DNA of 64,000 nt from Oceanobacillus sp. FSL K6-2867 (GCF_037963145.1 NZ_CP150144.1:3286001-3350000), one strand, 5' to 3'; positions 51,095 to 60,712 are shown, counted from the first letter of the stretch. The notes: generated by a model not told the origin, from the letters alone. Numbers and translations are program-made.

Positions 51095-51456
51095 AGTTGA
51101 ATTTCTCCTTTTTAGCGATTAATTTATAAAAAATTCAGTTTTTATAAATTTGCTGGATATGTTAACTAGACTAGCTAGTGAGAGGTTGCATAAAATGTTA
51201 AGTTATTGTTTAAATTAATTAACGATTCTAATATTGTACTAAAAATTAGATTATATATCATTAATCATACTGCACTATTTGAAGTGCTGGATTTTGTGCA
51301 AAATTGCTAAAGGGAAATAATGGATTTACACATGAAGCCCCTAAATAGAAGCAGAAATAAGCCACCCGAGGGGGACTGTTCCCCTGGATGGCTGTAAGAG
51401 GTAAAGGCTGACGAGCGATATGATGAGGGTGTGAAATTCGGTGAATGCTTTTGTAG
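51095..51456. other. Intergenic region with hairpin
   Basis: 362 bases between two minus-strand genes. AGCCACCCGAGGGG ... CCCCTGGATGGCT (51360-51393) forms a stem with one internal mismatch; on the minus strand TTATTT follows, so it probably terminates the RacA-like gene. The rest is AT-rich. Confidence 0.55.
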
Positions 51457-52029
51457 TTACCGATTAAACACAAGAGAAAATATCCCTCCACGCTGTTTCT
51501 CCTTTTGTTTCTTATCCTGCATATCTCGCATCGTTTCCAGCAGCCGAAAGTCTCGGGTGCGGATGTTTTCCTCTACATTGTTTTGTCGATCTAATAGCTC
51601 CATCAGCTCAAGATGGTATGTGGTATGCTGCTGCCGCAATTCCTGCAATTCCTTCATAATTGTTTTGTTAATCTGCCGTTGTTCATCTAATGCAACCGCT
51701 AATTGTTTTAACCCTTCATAAACTTGTGGCTGAACAGCAGGCAATGCTGCATTTGTACCTTCATTATCTGTATGGGGCGCATTGTTTTTTTTCTTTAAAG
51801 TTTGTTCGATTATGCTGACTGGTTCGTTTGCTTCTTTCAAACGGGCAATTATTTGGAAAAGCTTGAGGGCACTGGCTTCATATCTCGTCGTTCGTCCTTT
51901 GGTACCTTGAACTGTCGGAAGGTATTTTTTAAACTGATTGCGCCATTCTTGAACGGTTGTACGCGGCCTGCCGAGCTGTTTTGCTATCTCAGTTAAACTG
52001 TAGCTTTGCTGGAAGTTATCAGTTGTCAT
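51457..52029 (-). CDS. MerR-like HTH coiled-coil protein (RacA/DUF3967-like)
   Basis: 190 aa. Residues 10-70 form a MerR-type winged HTH (SLTEIAKQLGRPRTTVQEWR, then TRYEASALKLFQIIARLKE); residues 105-165 are a coiled coil; the C-terminal basic end (RLLETMRDMQDKKQKEKQRG) matches DUF3967. The layout is that of RacA, which ties the chromosome to the cell pole in sporulation, and of plasmid-type relatives. A GIFSLVFNR tail could contact membrane. GGAGAGAG is the SD. Chromosome anchoring is an inference. Confidence 0.7.
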   Translation of the reverse strand: MTTDNFQQSYSLTEIAKQLGRPRTTVQEWRNQFKKYLPTVQGTKGRTTRYEASALKLFQIIARLKEANEPVSIIEQTLKKKNNAPHTDNEGTNAALPAVQPQVYEGLKQLAVALDEQRQINKTIMKELQELRQQHTTYHLELMELLDRQNNVEENIRTRDFRLLETMRDMQDKKQKEKQRGGIFSLVFNR

Positions 52030-52355
52030 ATTACTCTCTCCTTTTCATCTTTGCCGATAAGCTGTATTCAGTTTGTTATTGGACGGAATTGATCTTCTGT
52101 TTATTTGCAACGATTGAATGACATCATTTAGAATAAATGTAATCCTACTATTAATTTTGTAAAATAGTAGATTCGTATATTCTATACTATCGTATTGTTG
52201 TTTAGATGACTGTCGTATTCTCAGTGCAAACAGTTAGAAGTTTTAGCGAATGAACACTAATTTTGATAGATTAAGAATTCCCGGTGAACGGATAATTAAA
52301 TGGCAGAACGTAAACGCTAAAAAGGGAAATTTTGTACGAAGGGAAGGGATCTACC
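52030..52355. other. Divergent intergenic region
   Basis: 326 bases between the RacA-like gene and selO. AT-rich; several TATA-like words (for example TATACT near 52180) but no pair with proper -35 spacing. No repeat or RNA fold seen. Confidence 0.4.
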
Positions 52356-53828
52356 ATGGGAAAAAAGAGTGGAAATGATGCTGGGTGGAATTTAGAAAAT
52401 AGCTATATGCGCTTACCGGATTTCCTTTATAAAAAAACGAATCCAACTCCAGTACAGTCGCCAGGATTAGTTATTTTTAATAAAAAGTTAGGGGTCTCAC
52501 TTGGATTGCATGCTGAGGATTTAATAAATGAAACTGGTGTTGAACTGTTGGCGGGCAATCGAATTCCTGAGGGATCTATTCCGATTGCGCAAAGCTATGC
52601 TGGACATCAATTTGGACATTTTACGATGCTTGGCGATGGCAGAGCGGTATTATTGGGAGAACAAATAACTCCAGAGAATGAACGTTTTGATATCCAGCTG
52701 AAAGGGGCGGGAAGGACACCATACTCTCGGGGAGGAGACGGACGTGCCGCGCTTGGTCCAATGTTAAGAGAGTATATCATTAGTGAAGCGATGCACGGAC
52801 TGGGTATTCCCACTTCCCGCAGCCTGGCGGTTGTAACAACCGGGGAATCTATTATTCGTGAAAATGAGCTGCCTGGCGCAATTTTAACCCGTGCTGCCGA
52901 TAGTCATCTTCGTGTTGGCACATTTCAGTATGCTGCGAATTGGGGCTCTACTGAAGATCTTCGCGCATTAGCTGATTATACTTTAGAAAGACATTTTTCT
53001 GACGGCGATTATGGAGAGAATCGCTATCTATATCTGCTCCAAAAGGTAATGGAGCGTCAAGCAGCACTTGTAGCTAAATGGCAGCAAGCTGGCTTTATCC
53101 ATGGTGTAATGAACACGGACAATATGACGATCAGTGGCGAGACGATTGATTACGGCCCATGTGCATTTATGGACACGTATCATCAGAACACCGTATTCAG
53201 CTCTATCGACATTGATGGGCGCTATGCTTATGGGAATCAGCCGCATATAGCTGGCTGGAATCTCGCACGTTTTGCTGAAAGTTTATTGCCATTGCTGCAC
53301 GAAAATGAGGAGCAGGCCTTGGAACTTGCTCAGGAAGCAATATCGGCATTCTCTGAAATGTTTCGTTTTCATTGGATGAAAGGAATGCGAGCCAAACTGG
53401 GTATTTTTAATGAGGAGAAAAAGGACATTGCACTTGTTGAAACTCTTCTCCGTATGATGCAGAAGCACCAAGCAGACTATACGAATACATTTTTGGCGTT
53501 AACCTTTAATTGGCAGGAGAATTTTGAACTGGGCAGCTCTCCAGAATTTAAGGAATGGTATCAGTTGTGGCAGGAAAGGCTGGCTAGACAGGAAGAGGCA
53601 GAAGCTTCGTCCCGTCAATTAATGCGAGATAGTAACCCTGCTGTAATTCCCCGGAATCATCAAGTGGAGGCTGCATTGTCTGCCGCAGTTGAGGATGGAG
53701 ATTATCATGTGATGGAGCGATTGCTGCATATACTTTCCGATCCTTATGCCCATACGGACGAGCAATCTAAATTTGCTGCGCCACCTGTGAAAACATCGAT
53801 TCCTTATCGAACCTATTGTGGCACATAA
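52356..53828 (+). CDS. selO: SelO/YdiU protein adenylyltransferase (pseudokinase fold)
   Basis: 490 aa from ATG 52356 (AAGGGA 7 bases upstream; TTG 52332 lies before the SD). [43 protein letters not shown] and [23 protein letters not shown] are SelO signatures: the inverted ATP-binding pseudokinase site with its metal Asn/Asp. The conserved C-terminal end TYCGT is present, although bacterial SelO with CGT differs from the selenocysteine form in animals. SelO transfers AMP to Ser/Thr/Tyr of target proteins in redox response. Confidence 0.92.
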   Translation: MGKKSGNDAGWNLENSYMRLPDFLYKKTNPTPVQSPGLVIFNKKLGVSLGLHAEDLINETGVELLAGNRIPEGSIPIAQSYAGHQFGHFTMLGDGRAVLLGEQITPENERFDIQLKGAGRTPYSRGGDGRAALGPMLREYIISEAMHGLGIPTSRSLAVVTTGESIIRENELPGAILTRAADSHLRVGTFQYAANWGSTEDLRALADYTLERHFSDGDYGENRYLYLLQKVMERQAALVAKWQQAGFIHGVMNTDNMTISGETIDYGPCAFMDTYHQNTVFSSIDIDGRYAYGNQPHIAGWNLARFAESLLPLLHENEEQALELAQEAISAFSEMFRFHWMKGMRAKLGIFNEEKKDIALVETLLRMMQKHQADYTNTFLALTFNWQENFELGSSPEFKEWYQLWQERLARQEEAEASSRQLMRDSNPAVIPRNHQVEAALSAAVEDGDYHVMERLLHILSDPYAHTDEQSKFAAPPVKTSIPYRTYCGT

Positions 53829-53930
53829 ATGCAAAAGGATGAGCAGAATTTATTCCAGTAAAGTATGCACGCATTTGAACCCCCTGCATATATTAATCTC
53901 GGTGTGAGAATTTGCAGGAAAGGAAGAAGA

Positions 53931-54062
53931 ATGATGGAAAAAAGCTTAAACATCCAGTTAAACAGCAAGGAGTCAGTTGATAGTGGTTACAAAGTTATTG
54001 AAGTAAATTTGTCTGACTCAACTGAAGGCTTGTACGCTGTTTGTACGCCAGTAAAAAAATAA
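53931..54062 (+). CDS. Small protein of unknown function (43 aa)
   Basis: 43 aa from ATG 53931 (AAGGAAG 5-6 bases upstream); a second ATG follows at once. Predicted beta-rich, with SGYKVIEVNLSDSTEGLYAV in the middle and one cysteine. A strong terminator begins 20 bases after its stop, which fits a short monocistronic gene. No family recognised. Coding support is SD, terminator and balanced composition only. Confidence 0.5.
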   Translation: MMEKSLNIQLNSKESVDSGYKVIEVNLSDSTEGLYAVCTPVKK

Positions 54063-54081
54063 TAGAAGAGGCTTGAATTGG

Positions 54082-54130
54082 AAAACCATCTCATTTGTAC
54101 GCTTACATATATGAGATGGTTTTTATTTTT
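54082..54130 (+). terminator. Terminator after the small ORF
   Basis: AAAACCATCTCAT / ATGAGATGGTTTT stem with a 16-base loop, followed by TATTTTTT. The following 250 bases up to the acetoin reductase gene show no gene. Confidence 0.85.
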
Positions 54131-54378
54131 TGGCAGATTGAAAAGCATAAAATTTTTCTGTTTTGTATAAAGGCAACAAAGATATTCGGCTAAAGGCTTG
54201 TACTTTTAAGTATAAGGGCTTCTAAAAATCCCTTTGCTGAATGCCAAGTTTACTAATAATTACTAATGCTAAAAAGGATAATTGCCGTTAGATTCCGCAA
54301 AATAAATATGGTGTGTAAACTACGTCAACAGAAGCATTAACTTGTGTTGACACATTTTTATAATTAGGAGGAAATGAC

Positions 54379-55155
54379 ATGAGCAATCAAAAGGTAGCGG
54401 TAATTACAGGGTCTGGACAAGGTATTGGCAAAGGGTTAGCGGAACGATTAGCAAAGGATGGTTTTGCTATTGTTTTAAGCGATATTAATGAAGAGGTTTT
54501 GAATGAAACAGTGAAAGAGTTCGAGGAAAAAAACGTAGAAATAGCGTCTTATGTAGGAAATGTAACAAAATTGGATGATCAAGTTAAACTCGTCCAAAAA
54601 GCGGTAGATACTTTTGGAAGTATCGATGTTTTCATTAATAATGCAGGTATAGAACAAGTAGCACCTTTAACAGCTGTAGAACCAAATGATGTAGACCCTG
54701 TGTTTGATATTAATGTGAAAGGTGTTATTTATGGTATCCAAGCAGCAGCAAATCAAATGAAAAAGCAAGGCACTGGTGGGAAGATTATTAACGCTTGCAG
54801 CATCGCAGGTCATCAGGGCTTTGAAATGCTAGGTGTATATTCGGCATCAAAGTTTGCTGTTAAGGGCTTGACACAGGCAGCTGCAAAAGAATTGGCGCCA
54901 GATAAAATTACAGTTAATGCTTATTGCCCAGGAATTGTAGGTACTACGATGTGGGAACGAATAGATGTCGAGATGATGCAATATATGGGTACCAAAAAAG
55001 GAGAAGCATTTGAAAAATTCGCTGAGGGGATCGCCCTTGGACGTACTCAAACACCAGAGGATGTAGCAAATTTAGTATCGTTCCTGGCATCATCTGACTC
55101 TGATTATATTACAGGACAAAGTATTCTTACAGATGGTGGAATGGTATTTAATTAA
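54379..55155 (+). CDS. Acetoin/diacetyl reductase (ButA/BudC-like SDR)
   Basis: 258 aa classical SDR. NAD loop TGSGQGIG (10-17), NNAG (87-90), catalytic Ser141, Tyr154 and Lys158 (YSASK). [19 protein letters not shown] is characteristic of meso-2,3-butanediol dehydrogenase/(S)-acetoin-forming diacetyl reductases. The enzyme interconverts diacetyl, acetoin and 2,3-butanediol using NADH for overflow redox balance. AGGAGG SD; terminator at 55167. No acetoin synthesis genes adjoin. Confidence 0.88.
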   Translation: MSNQKVAVITGSGQGIGKGLAERLAKDGFAIVLSDINEEVLNETVKEFEEKNVEIASYVGNVTKLDDQVKLVQKAVDTFGSIDVFINNAGIEQVAPLTAVEPNDVDPVFDINVKGVIYGIQAAANQMKKQGTGGKIINACSIAGHQGFEMLGVYSASKFAVKGLTQAAAKELAPDKITVNAYCPGIVGTTMWERIDVEMMQYMGTKKGEAFEKFAEGIALGRTQTPEDVANLVSFLASSDSDYITGQSILTDGGMVFN

Positions 55156-55166
55156 TAGTGGGATAA

Positions 55167-55200
55167 AAATGGGTGCCTTGCTTTTAAGGCACCCATTTTA
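55167..55200 (+). terminator. Terminator of the acetoin reductase gene
   Basis: AAATGGGTGCCTT / AAGGCACCCATTTT stem with a 6-base loop. Confidence 0.8.
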
Positions 55201-55424
55201 AATACAGTATAAAGTTGCTTATGTGTACCACTGATTTTATCCCCAACTTATACATCTGCCTTTAGATTTGAAGCTGGTGTGACTATCATACTATCTTGAA
55301 GGGCGATTCAGCATATGGCATATTTAATATATGTAATCACAAGAGACTTATAATTATTGACTATGTAATAATTTGTTAGAACAGTATAAATGCAAAATAT
55401 AAAACTAAAAATGGAGCGATATTA

Positions 55425-56198
55425 ATGCGAAAGCTTATTGACTCTCATATCCACTTTGATATGTACGGTAAAACAGAGCAAATAGAGATGCTGCTGGATT
55501 TTCATGTACATAACATAGAAGCTATTATCTCGGTATCCAATCATCTTCAATCAGCAAAACGAAACTTAATGTTAGTTAAAGAAGATCCAAGGATCCGAGC
55601 GGCCTTTGGCTATCATCCGGAACAAAGGCTTCCAACGGATAATGAAGTGAGAGATCTGCTGGATTTTATTGAAAAGAATCAGCAGTACATGATTGCGGTT
55701 GGTGAAGTAGGCCTGCCATATTATTTAAGAAAGAAACATCCGGAGATTAATCTTCAAGGCTACATTGAAGTACTGGAGCAATTTATTCAGCAAGCGGTAA
55801 TTTTAAACAAGCCAATTGTACTCCATGCAGTTTATGAAGATGCACCAATAGTATGCAGCTTGCTGGAAAAATACAATGTTAAACAAGCGCACTTTCATTG
55901 GTTTAAAGGAGATCAGCGCACGATTGAACGGATGAAACAGAATAACTGCTACATTTCCGTCACTCCGGATGTTGTATATAAAAAGAAGATTCAACAGCTA
56001 GTAAAGATATACCCAATCGGACAATTAATGGTAGAAACGGACGGACCGTGGTCATTTGAAAAGGAATTCGAAGGTCACCGAACACATCCCAAAATGCTGC
56101 ATCAGTCGATTGCGGTTATTGCAGCATTAAAGCACATACCGCTGGATCAAGTCTATCAGAAAATTTATGAAAATACATGTCGCTTTTACGGTTTGTAA
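55425..56198 (+). CDS. TatD-family metal-dependent hydrolase
   Basis: 257 aa TIM-barrel amidohydrolase. Metal ligands: HIH in DSHIHFD (6-12), Glu in AVGEVGLPYY, His in VLHAVYED and AHFHWFKG, Asp in VETDGPW. Relatives are TatD/YabD DNases; this member is divergent (short N-terminal loops, a W-F-K-G motif instead of the usual F-S-G) and may act on another phosphodiester or amide. SD ATGGAGCG. A perfect 13-bp inverted repeat follows at 56212. Confidence 0.82.
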   Translation: MRKLIDSHIHFDMYGKTEQIEMLLDFHVHNIEAIISVSNHLQSAKRNLMLVKEDPRIRAAFGYHPEQRLPTDNEVRDLLDFIEKNQQYMIAVGEVGLPYYLRKKHPEINLQGYIEVLEQFIQQAVILNKPIVLHAVYEDAPIVCSLLEKYNVKQAHFHWFKGDQRTIERMKQNNCYISVTPDVVYKKKIQQLVKIYPIGQLMVETDGPWSFEKEFEGHRTHPKMLHQSIAVIAALKHIPLDQVYQKIYENTCRFYGL

Positions 56199-56211
56199 CT
56201 CTAGAAGAAGA

Positions 56212-56246
56212 TTCAACAAAGTTTACACAAAAGAAACTTTGTTGAA
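56212..56246. repeat. Perfect 13-bp inverted repeat after tatD-like gene
   Basis: TTCAACAAAGTTT / AAACTTTGTTGAA with a 9-base loop (56212-56246). Stem is strong but no U-run follows on the plus strand, so it is either a weak terminator, an RNA stabiliser or an operator for the next operon. Confidence 0.6.
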
Positions 56247-56374
56247 TGAAGGAAAAAAAGAAGCCTCCTTGCGTTTGTTATAGTATAATGATTACTGAAA
56301 TTTACAAGCCCTTGTTTTTCGTATAGATAGAAGGCTGTTTTGTTTAGTGAAATCATGAGGAGGTAAGTGTTAAA

Positions 56375-56806
56375 ATGTCCGCAGGTAAAGAAAAGGATGA
56401 AAGAATAATTTCCTATGTGGAAATTATTGGGGATACTGTTTATGGAAAACATTTAATAAGTACCATTGGAATGAGTATTACGTTAAGTTTAGCAGGTTTT
56501 TTTATTGGAAAAGGTATCTTTCCGAAGATTGCCCCAGAAGAAATGGTGCAATCATATTCCTTGCTGCTTGGAATTGCAGGAAGTTTGTTTGCTTTAGTAA
56601 TAAATACATTACTATTTAAGCCGAAACGAACATTGAACGAAATTCCGAGTACAAATGATGAGTTAACAGAAGTTTATAAAAAAATGCAATTCGATATAGA
56701 AGAGGAACGGGAATCTATAATGAATGACCCTGTTTTGAAAAAGGAAATGAAGGAACAGGGAATCTATGACATGTTTATTCAGGATGAGGAGGATAGGCGG
56801 AAATGA
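56375..56806 (+). CDS. Small membrane protein coupled to a TctA-like permease
   Basis: 143 aa. Two membrane helices (about 27-47 and 63-84) between a charged N-terminus and a long acidic cytoplasmic helix ending EDERIISYVEI... / EEERESIMNDPVLKKEMKEQGIYDMF. Not recognisable as TctB, which has four helices, but it overlaps the TctA-like gene in an ATGA junction, so it is the probable small subunit of that transporter. AGGAGG precedes the ATG by about 11 bases. Confidence 0.65.
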   Translation: MSAGKEKDERIISYVEIIGDTVYGKHLISTIGMSITLSLAGFFIGKGIFPKIAPEEMVQSYSLLLGIAGSLFALVINTLLFKPKRTLNEIPSTNDELTEVYKKMQFDIEEERESIMNDPVLKKEMKEQGIYDMFIQDEEDRRK

Positions 56807-58158
56807 GTGTATTGGTAATCGCCATTCTCTTGGCAATCTTGGCTGGAGTAATATTTACATTAATTGGTTTGATTTCTGGTTCAGATGAAACAGCAATTTT
56901 AGTCCCAACTACTTTAATTGTTGTCTTGTTAGGAGCACCACCTGAAGCAGTTTTCGCGTTCTTTATGTCGGCTGTTTTGGCCAAGCATTTAACACACGCT
57001 ATTCCAACAGCTTTAATGGGAGTTCCTGGTGATACAACTGCAGCTCCGATGCTTGAGCATGCGAACTTTATGCGCAGAATTGGGTTGCCGCACATTGCAC
57101 TAAGAAAAATGATTTCCGGGGGAATTATTGGTGCTTTCATTGCACTTCCTGTATCCCTTTTGTTTGCGATGTTTTTAAGTCAGTTTGGAACCTTCTTCCA
57201 GGAAAATGCAGGAATTATTTTTACAGGTGCCGCTGTATTAATAGGTTACTTTTCCAAAGGACGATGGGTGAGTATTTTGCTTATTCTCCCTTTGGCCTTA
57301 GTAATCCAAGGGTTAAATTTAGTGAGTACAACGATATTGGGGAACGGTCTTTCCATTAGCTTCTTTCTTGGTATAGCAATTGGACCGATGTTAACGGATA
57401 TTCTGCTTGCCACGTCAGATAGTGCCCGCTCGATGATTAAACGCACCAAACCAAATGAATATAAGCTTGCACCTGAGCAGAAATCATGGTCTGGGTATTT
57501 TCCGAATCCATTTAAGGTGTTAACGAAAAAGCAATCAGCGGCAGTAGGAGGGACTTCTTTTCTTTCCTCGTTAACCTTTGCGCTCAGTCCTGTTGGAATG
57601 ACGTCATTGATGGGGGAACTAGTCGGTTCCCGCATTAAAGGACAATATAAAAAGGCAACTACTAGCTTATCTACAATGAATGGGGTAACAGAATCTACCT
57701 ATGTTGCAGAGACAATCATTCCTTTAGTAGCATTTGGAATTCCATTAAGTCCTGTAGCAATCGGTCCTGCACAAGCCTTATTTAATGCACCGCCCGTTTT
57801 CACAGCGGATCCGGTAAATAATTTACATTCGATGATGGATCCAATTGATTTTCTGATCTATGGATTGATTGGGTTAGTGATTGCAGCTGTGATTGCCTAT
57901 CCGTTTTCCATGAACTTTGCTCGTAAAGCTACTGTATTTGTTTTAAAACGAATTAATCAGGAAGCGATCATCGGGATGTTTATTGGAATTGTTTGTTTGC
58001 TGGCATTTTATGAAGGTGGGTTAGTTGGAATCGTTGTTACGTTCGCGATGGCAATGGTTGGCGGCATGCTGAATCGTTTTCTTGGTGTCGGGGTTGGTGT
58101 CCAGTTTATGGTATTCTACGGATCAGCCTGGATCATTTCCACGGTGCTTGGAATGTAG
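56803..58158 (+). CDS. TctA-like tripartite tricarboxylate transporter permease
   Basis: 451 aa, about 11 membrane helices. LIGLISGSDETAILVPTTL and the IPTALMGVPGDTTAAPMLEHA segment take the place of the duplicated TctA signatures; PLVAFGIPLSPVAIGPAQALF lies in the second half. It diverges clearly from the TctA at 27421 and no TctC gene is near, so this may be a two-part carrier. It overlaps the small membrane protein gene by 4 bases and is followed 64 bases later by ridA. Substrate unknown. Confidence 0.8.
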   Translation: MSVLVIAILLAILAGVIFTLIGLISGSDETAILVPTTLIVVLLGAPPEAVFAFFMSAVLAKHLTHAIPTALMGVPGDTTAAPMLEHANFMRRIGLPHIALRKMISGGIIGAFIALPVSLLFAMFLSQFGTFFQENAGIIFTGAAVLIGYFSKGRWVSILLILPLALVIQGLNLVSTTILGNGLSISFFLGIAIGPMLTDILLATSDSARSMIKRTKPNEYKLAPEQKSWSGYFPNPFKVLTKKQSAAVGGTSFLSSLTFALSPVGMTSLMGELVGSRIKGQYKKATTSLSTMNGVTESTYVAETIIPLVAFGIPLSPVAIGPAQALFNAPPVFTADPVNNLHSMMDPIDFLIYGLIGLVIAAVIAYPFSMNFARKATVFVLKRINQEAIIGMFIGIVCLLAFYEGGLVGIVVTFAMAMVGGMLNRFLGVGVGVQFMVFYGSAWIISTVLGM

Positions 58159-58222
58159 ATTCATAGTAATTTTTCAAAAAGATGCTATATTGGATAGTAG
58201 ATTTTGAAAAAGGAGAATCCAT

Positions 58223-58609
58223 ATGACAAGAAAAGTATATGATGCAAATGGCACAGAGCCTTCAGGGCCTTATTCACATGCGGTTGATGCGGGAGAATAT
58301 ATTTATTTCTCTGGACAGACTGCAAAAAATTCACCAACGGCTAAGGATATGACAGGAGATATTGCTGCACAAACGCAACAATGCTTTGATAACTTATTTG
58401 AAGTAATGAAAGAAGCAAATCTTACTTCAGATGATGTCGTGAAAGTGAATGTCTATTTGACAGATATGAATAACTTTGCGGAAATGAATGCTGTGTATGA
58501 AAAGCAATTTGCAGCCCCGTATCCGGCAAGAACCTGTGTTGCGGTACTCGCACTTCCACTCGGAGCAGAAGTAGAAATTGAAATGGTTGCAAAGCGATCC
58601 GCGAGTTAA
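58223..58609 (+). CDS. ridA: RidA/YjgF-family enamine/imine deaminase
   Basis: 128 aa, normal RidA length. GPYSHAVDAGEYIYFSGQT, the DVVKVNVYLTDMNNFAEMNAVYEK signature and the catalytic arginine in PYPARTCVAV are present; LPLGAEVEIEMVAKR closes the fold. RidA hydrolyses reactive 2-aminoacrylate-type enamines or acts in ureide/pyrimidine breakdown. Same direction after the TctA-like gene, possibly same operon. AAGGAG SD. Confidence 0.9.
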   Translation: MTRKVYDANGTEPSGPYSHAVDAGEYIYFSGQTAKNSPTAKDMTGDIAAQTQQCFDNLFEVMKEANLTSDDVVKVNVYLTDMNNFAEMNAVYEKQFAAPYPARTCVAVLALPLGAEVEIEMVAKRSAS

Positions 58610-58613
58610 TAAC

Positions 58614-59003
58614 AAAAGCGGAAGCGCCCGGTTTGCGACGTATGGACTGCGCCCCGTACTGTGGGGTGGTTCGGCTCGTCGAACATTCTTACGAAGGAGA
58701 TTCACTCCAGAGTATAAGATGAACTATGACTTTCGCCTTTATGGGCGAAAAGTCAAGTTCATCTAAAAGGAAACATGCCCCTTTAGGGGTATGCCGATGT
58801 TAGGCGCAGCCTGATTTTAATCGGCCATCCTTTTCCCCAGAGTCGATGCCCGATTTCACCACAAGGGTATAAGTGCGACTAAGCCTCATGTCTTGACAAT
58901 CGGCAAGTCTTCTTTATCCTACGGAGGTGAGGGAAGTCTCGCTGCGGCTTTAGCGCTGGAGCTGGACGTGGCTCCTCCGGTATCTAAGTTACCCTCAGCA
59001 TTC
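58614..59003. repeat. GC-rich multi-hairpin intergenic element
   Basis: About 390 bases, richer in G+C than its neighbours. Stems: CCCC-GTACTGT-GGGG (58652-58666 area), ATGAACT..GACTTTCGCC / GGGCGAAAAGTC.AGTTCAT (58719-58762), ATGCCCC-TTTA-GGGGTAT (about 58774-58792). Several short frames cross it but none has an SD. Its start AAAAGCGGAAGCGCCCGG resembles starts of intergenic repeats known in Bacillaceae. Most likely a dispersed non-coding repeat; a structured RNA is possible. Confidence 0.5.
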
Positions 59004-59026
59004 AAATTTTATAGTTTCCTATACCA

Positions 59027-59072
59027 TAAAAAAGCATGTGAAAATCTTTATGATTTCACATGCTTTTTCTTG
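59027..59072. terminator. Bidirectional terminator
   Basis: AAAAAAGCATGTGAAAATC / GATTTCACATGCTTTTT stem with a 5-base loop, T-rich on both flanks. Confidence 0.88.
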
Positions 59073-59104
59073 TTTTGTGCAAACATCTAAATGACTGTCC
59101 AGGC

Positions 59105-59974
59105 TTACTTTACATCTAAGTTTTCTTTCAAAAATTGAATGACTTGATTAAATGCGTCCTTGACATTTGGATCATGCATTTCTTTGTCAAACTGATGTTT
59201 TCCGTTAGGGATGGTAATAAGTTTATTAGTGATTCCGGCTTCTTCCAAAGCTCTGCTCATATTAACGGATTCTTCATGTGGAACATCATCATCTTTATCG
59301 CCGTGCAATAACAATGTTGCCGGGTAATCGGATTGGATATTCTCAATAGGGCAGTATTTGATCAATTCAGCTTTGGGTTGATTTTTTCCAATCACATAAT
59401 CATTCCATACACCTTGCTGTCTGCAATACAAGTAGATGCCATAACGTTTTTCAATTGGTGCCTCTGACAAAATGTTTGGCTGAATAAGCATTTTTGGCAA
59501 AGCTTCTGGCACTTTAGCCATTTTTGTAAAATAAGGACTTGGTTTCGTATACCAGTCACCTAAAATATTTCCGTAACCATAGAAGGACACAATCGCTTTT
59601 GGTTTTACGCCGAATATACCTGTAAGTAATGCAAGGTATCCACCGCCAGAGCTGCCGATTACGCCGATTTTTTCTGGATCGAAGTTATACGTGCTTACAC
59701 CTTCGTTTTTTAGCCACTTGAGTGCATCCTGAATATCGCTTGTGATATCTGGCAATTTTGATTCCGGAGCTAAACGGTAATCAATGGAACAAATATTAAA
59801 ACCAGCATTGGTATAAAGGTTAATTTGTTCTTCGGAAAGTTCATCACGGCTTCCCCAAATCAGCCCGCCACCATGGATATAAACAAGCAGTGGTGCGTTT
59901 GCTGCTTCTGTTGGATAAAAGTCACCTTTGATTTCACAGTTTCCGACATTTTTGTACACAAATGTTGAAGTCAT
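59105..59974 (-). CDS. Alpha/beta hydrolase (esterase/lipase, HSL-like)
   Basis: 289 aa from ATG 59974 (the frame also has a GTG at 59986). Oxyanion motif HGGG (34-37), nucleophile Ser109 in GSSGGG, acid in HGDKDDDVPHEES and catalytic His in IPNGKHQFD. The HGGG plus GxSxG pair is typical of carboxylesterases acting on small acyl esters. No signal peptide, so intracellular. SD GTGAGTGA is weak. Stands alone between a terminator and a long leader region. Confidence 0.82.
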   Translation of the reverse strand: MTSTFVYKNVGNCEIKGDFYPTEAANAPLLVYIHGGGLIWGSRDELSEEQINLYTNAGFNICSIDYRLAPESKLPDITSDIQDALKWLKNEGVSTYNFDPEKIGVIGSSGGGYLALLTGIFGVKPKAIVSFYGYGNILGDWYTKPSPYFTKMAKVPEALPKMLIQPNILSEAPIEKRYGIYLYCRQQGVWNDYVIGKNQPKAELIKYCPIENIQSDYPATLLLHGDKDDDVPHEESVNMSRALEEAGITNKLITIPNGKHQFDKEMHDPNVKDAFNQVIQFLKENLDVK

Positions 59975-59986
59975 CTTATGAATCAC

Positions 59987-60712
59987 TCACTTTTTTTGAA
60001 GTTGCAGCTTCTGCGGTTTAGCAAAAGCCTTCATTAGTTTATCGATAATTTTACTTTTCGTCTAGTGAGAAGCAATGTATGATACTGCTGTTTTGGTACA
60101 AAATAACAACGGAAAACCTCATGTTATTAATCTTGTTTACTATATACAAAAACCGAAGCGTATTTTATCAAAAGTAACTAATTACTTTTCAAGGGTACTC
60201 GGATATAATGATTGTTGGTAAGTGGTATATCTGATAGGTACCATGAGGTATTTACTAATTGCGCTGTTAGGGAAGACAAAACAAATGCGTAATTGGTAAT
60301 TTGGTGTGAACAAGGATAAGTTTTCAGTTTTTTTAATAAAGGAACATGGGATTTAATAAGTTTGCCAATAATAATAATCCACTTACGCGTTAACGCAAGG
60401 ACATACAGAGAATCATTTCAACTGAGATGGTTTTATATAATTGATTTAAAAGACAAAGCTGTTTATGTCTTTAAGAGCTTGTTCAAAAGTCCGGTGAAAA
60501 TGACACATCGATTTCCCCCTTTTTTGAACGCGTGCTTTAATATAAACAATTTGATTTTTGATTAGAACCAATATGAGGTTGGAAAGGTACCTGATATAAA
60601 TCAAAGGCTTTTAGGATGCGTTGGCTCGTGAAAGCGCGCACAAGCCTTTACATACTCTGTATGAAATTGATATAAAGAAGACTTTTCATTTCTGGGATAA
60701 AAGGAGTGAAAC
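59987..60712. other. Long leader/intergenic region upstream of fdrA
   Basis: 726 bases without a supported gene. GTTCAAAA (60481-60488) / TTTTGAAC (60522-60529) bounds a 49-base hairpin-like repeat; AAAGGCTT ... AAGCCTTT (60603-60649 area) is another inverted repeat. A promoter TTTACA (60647-60652) - 18 bases - TATAAA (60671-60676) lies just before fdrA. A 67-codon frame at 60362 has no SD and is not counted. No known riboswitch consensus was recognised. Confidence 0.5.
60647..60676 (+). promoter_or_regulatory. Promoter of the fdrA operon
   Basis: TTTACA (60647-60652), 18-base spacer, TATAAA (60671-60676), about 37 bases before the first possible ATG at 60713. It begins within the right arm of the AAAGGCTT/AAGCCTTT inverted repeat, so that repeat may be an operator. 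Confidence 0.5.

Larger units (their letters stand above)
58610..59104. other. Long intergenic region with structured element and terminator
   Basis: 495 bases between ridA and the convergent hydrolase gene. Contains the multi-hairpin element (58614-59003) and a bidirectional terminator (59027-59072), each entered separately. Confidence 0.6.

Noticed and set aside
58893..59090. 65-codon open frame in the structured intergenic element
   Set aside because: No usable SD, lies across repeat hairpins and the terminator, and its composition follows the GC-rich repeat rather than a gene.
60362..60565. 67-codon open frame upstream of fdrA
   Set aside because: No SD; passes through an inverted repeat; no family resemblance.
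59987..60712. Known riboswitch (guanidine, purine) in the fdrA leader
   Set aside because: None of the conserved words of these classes was found; the inverted repeats alone are not evidence.
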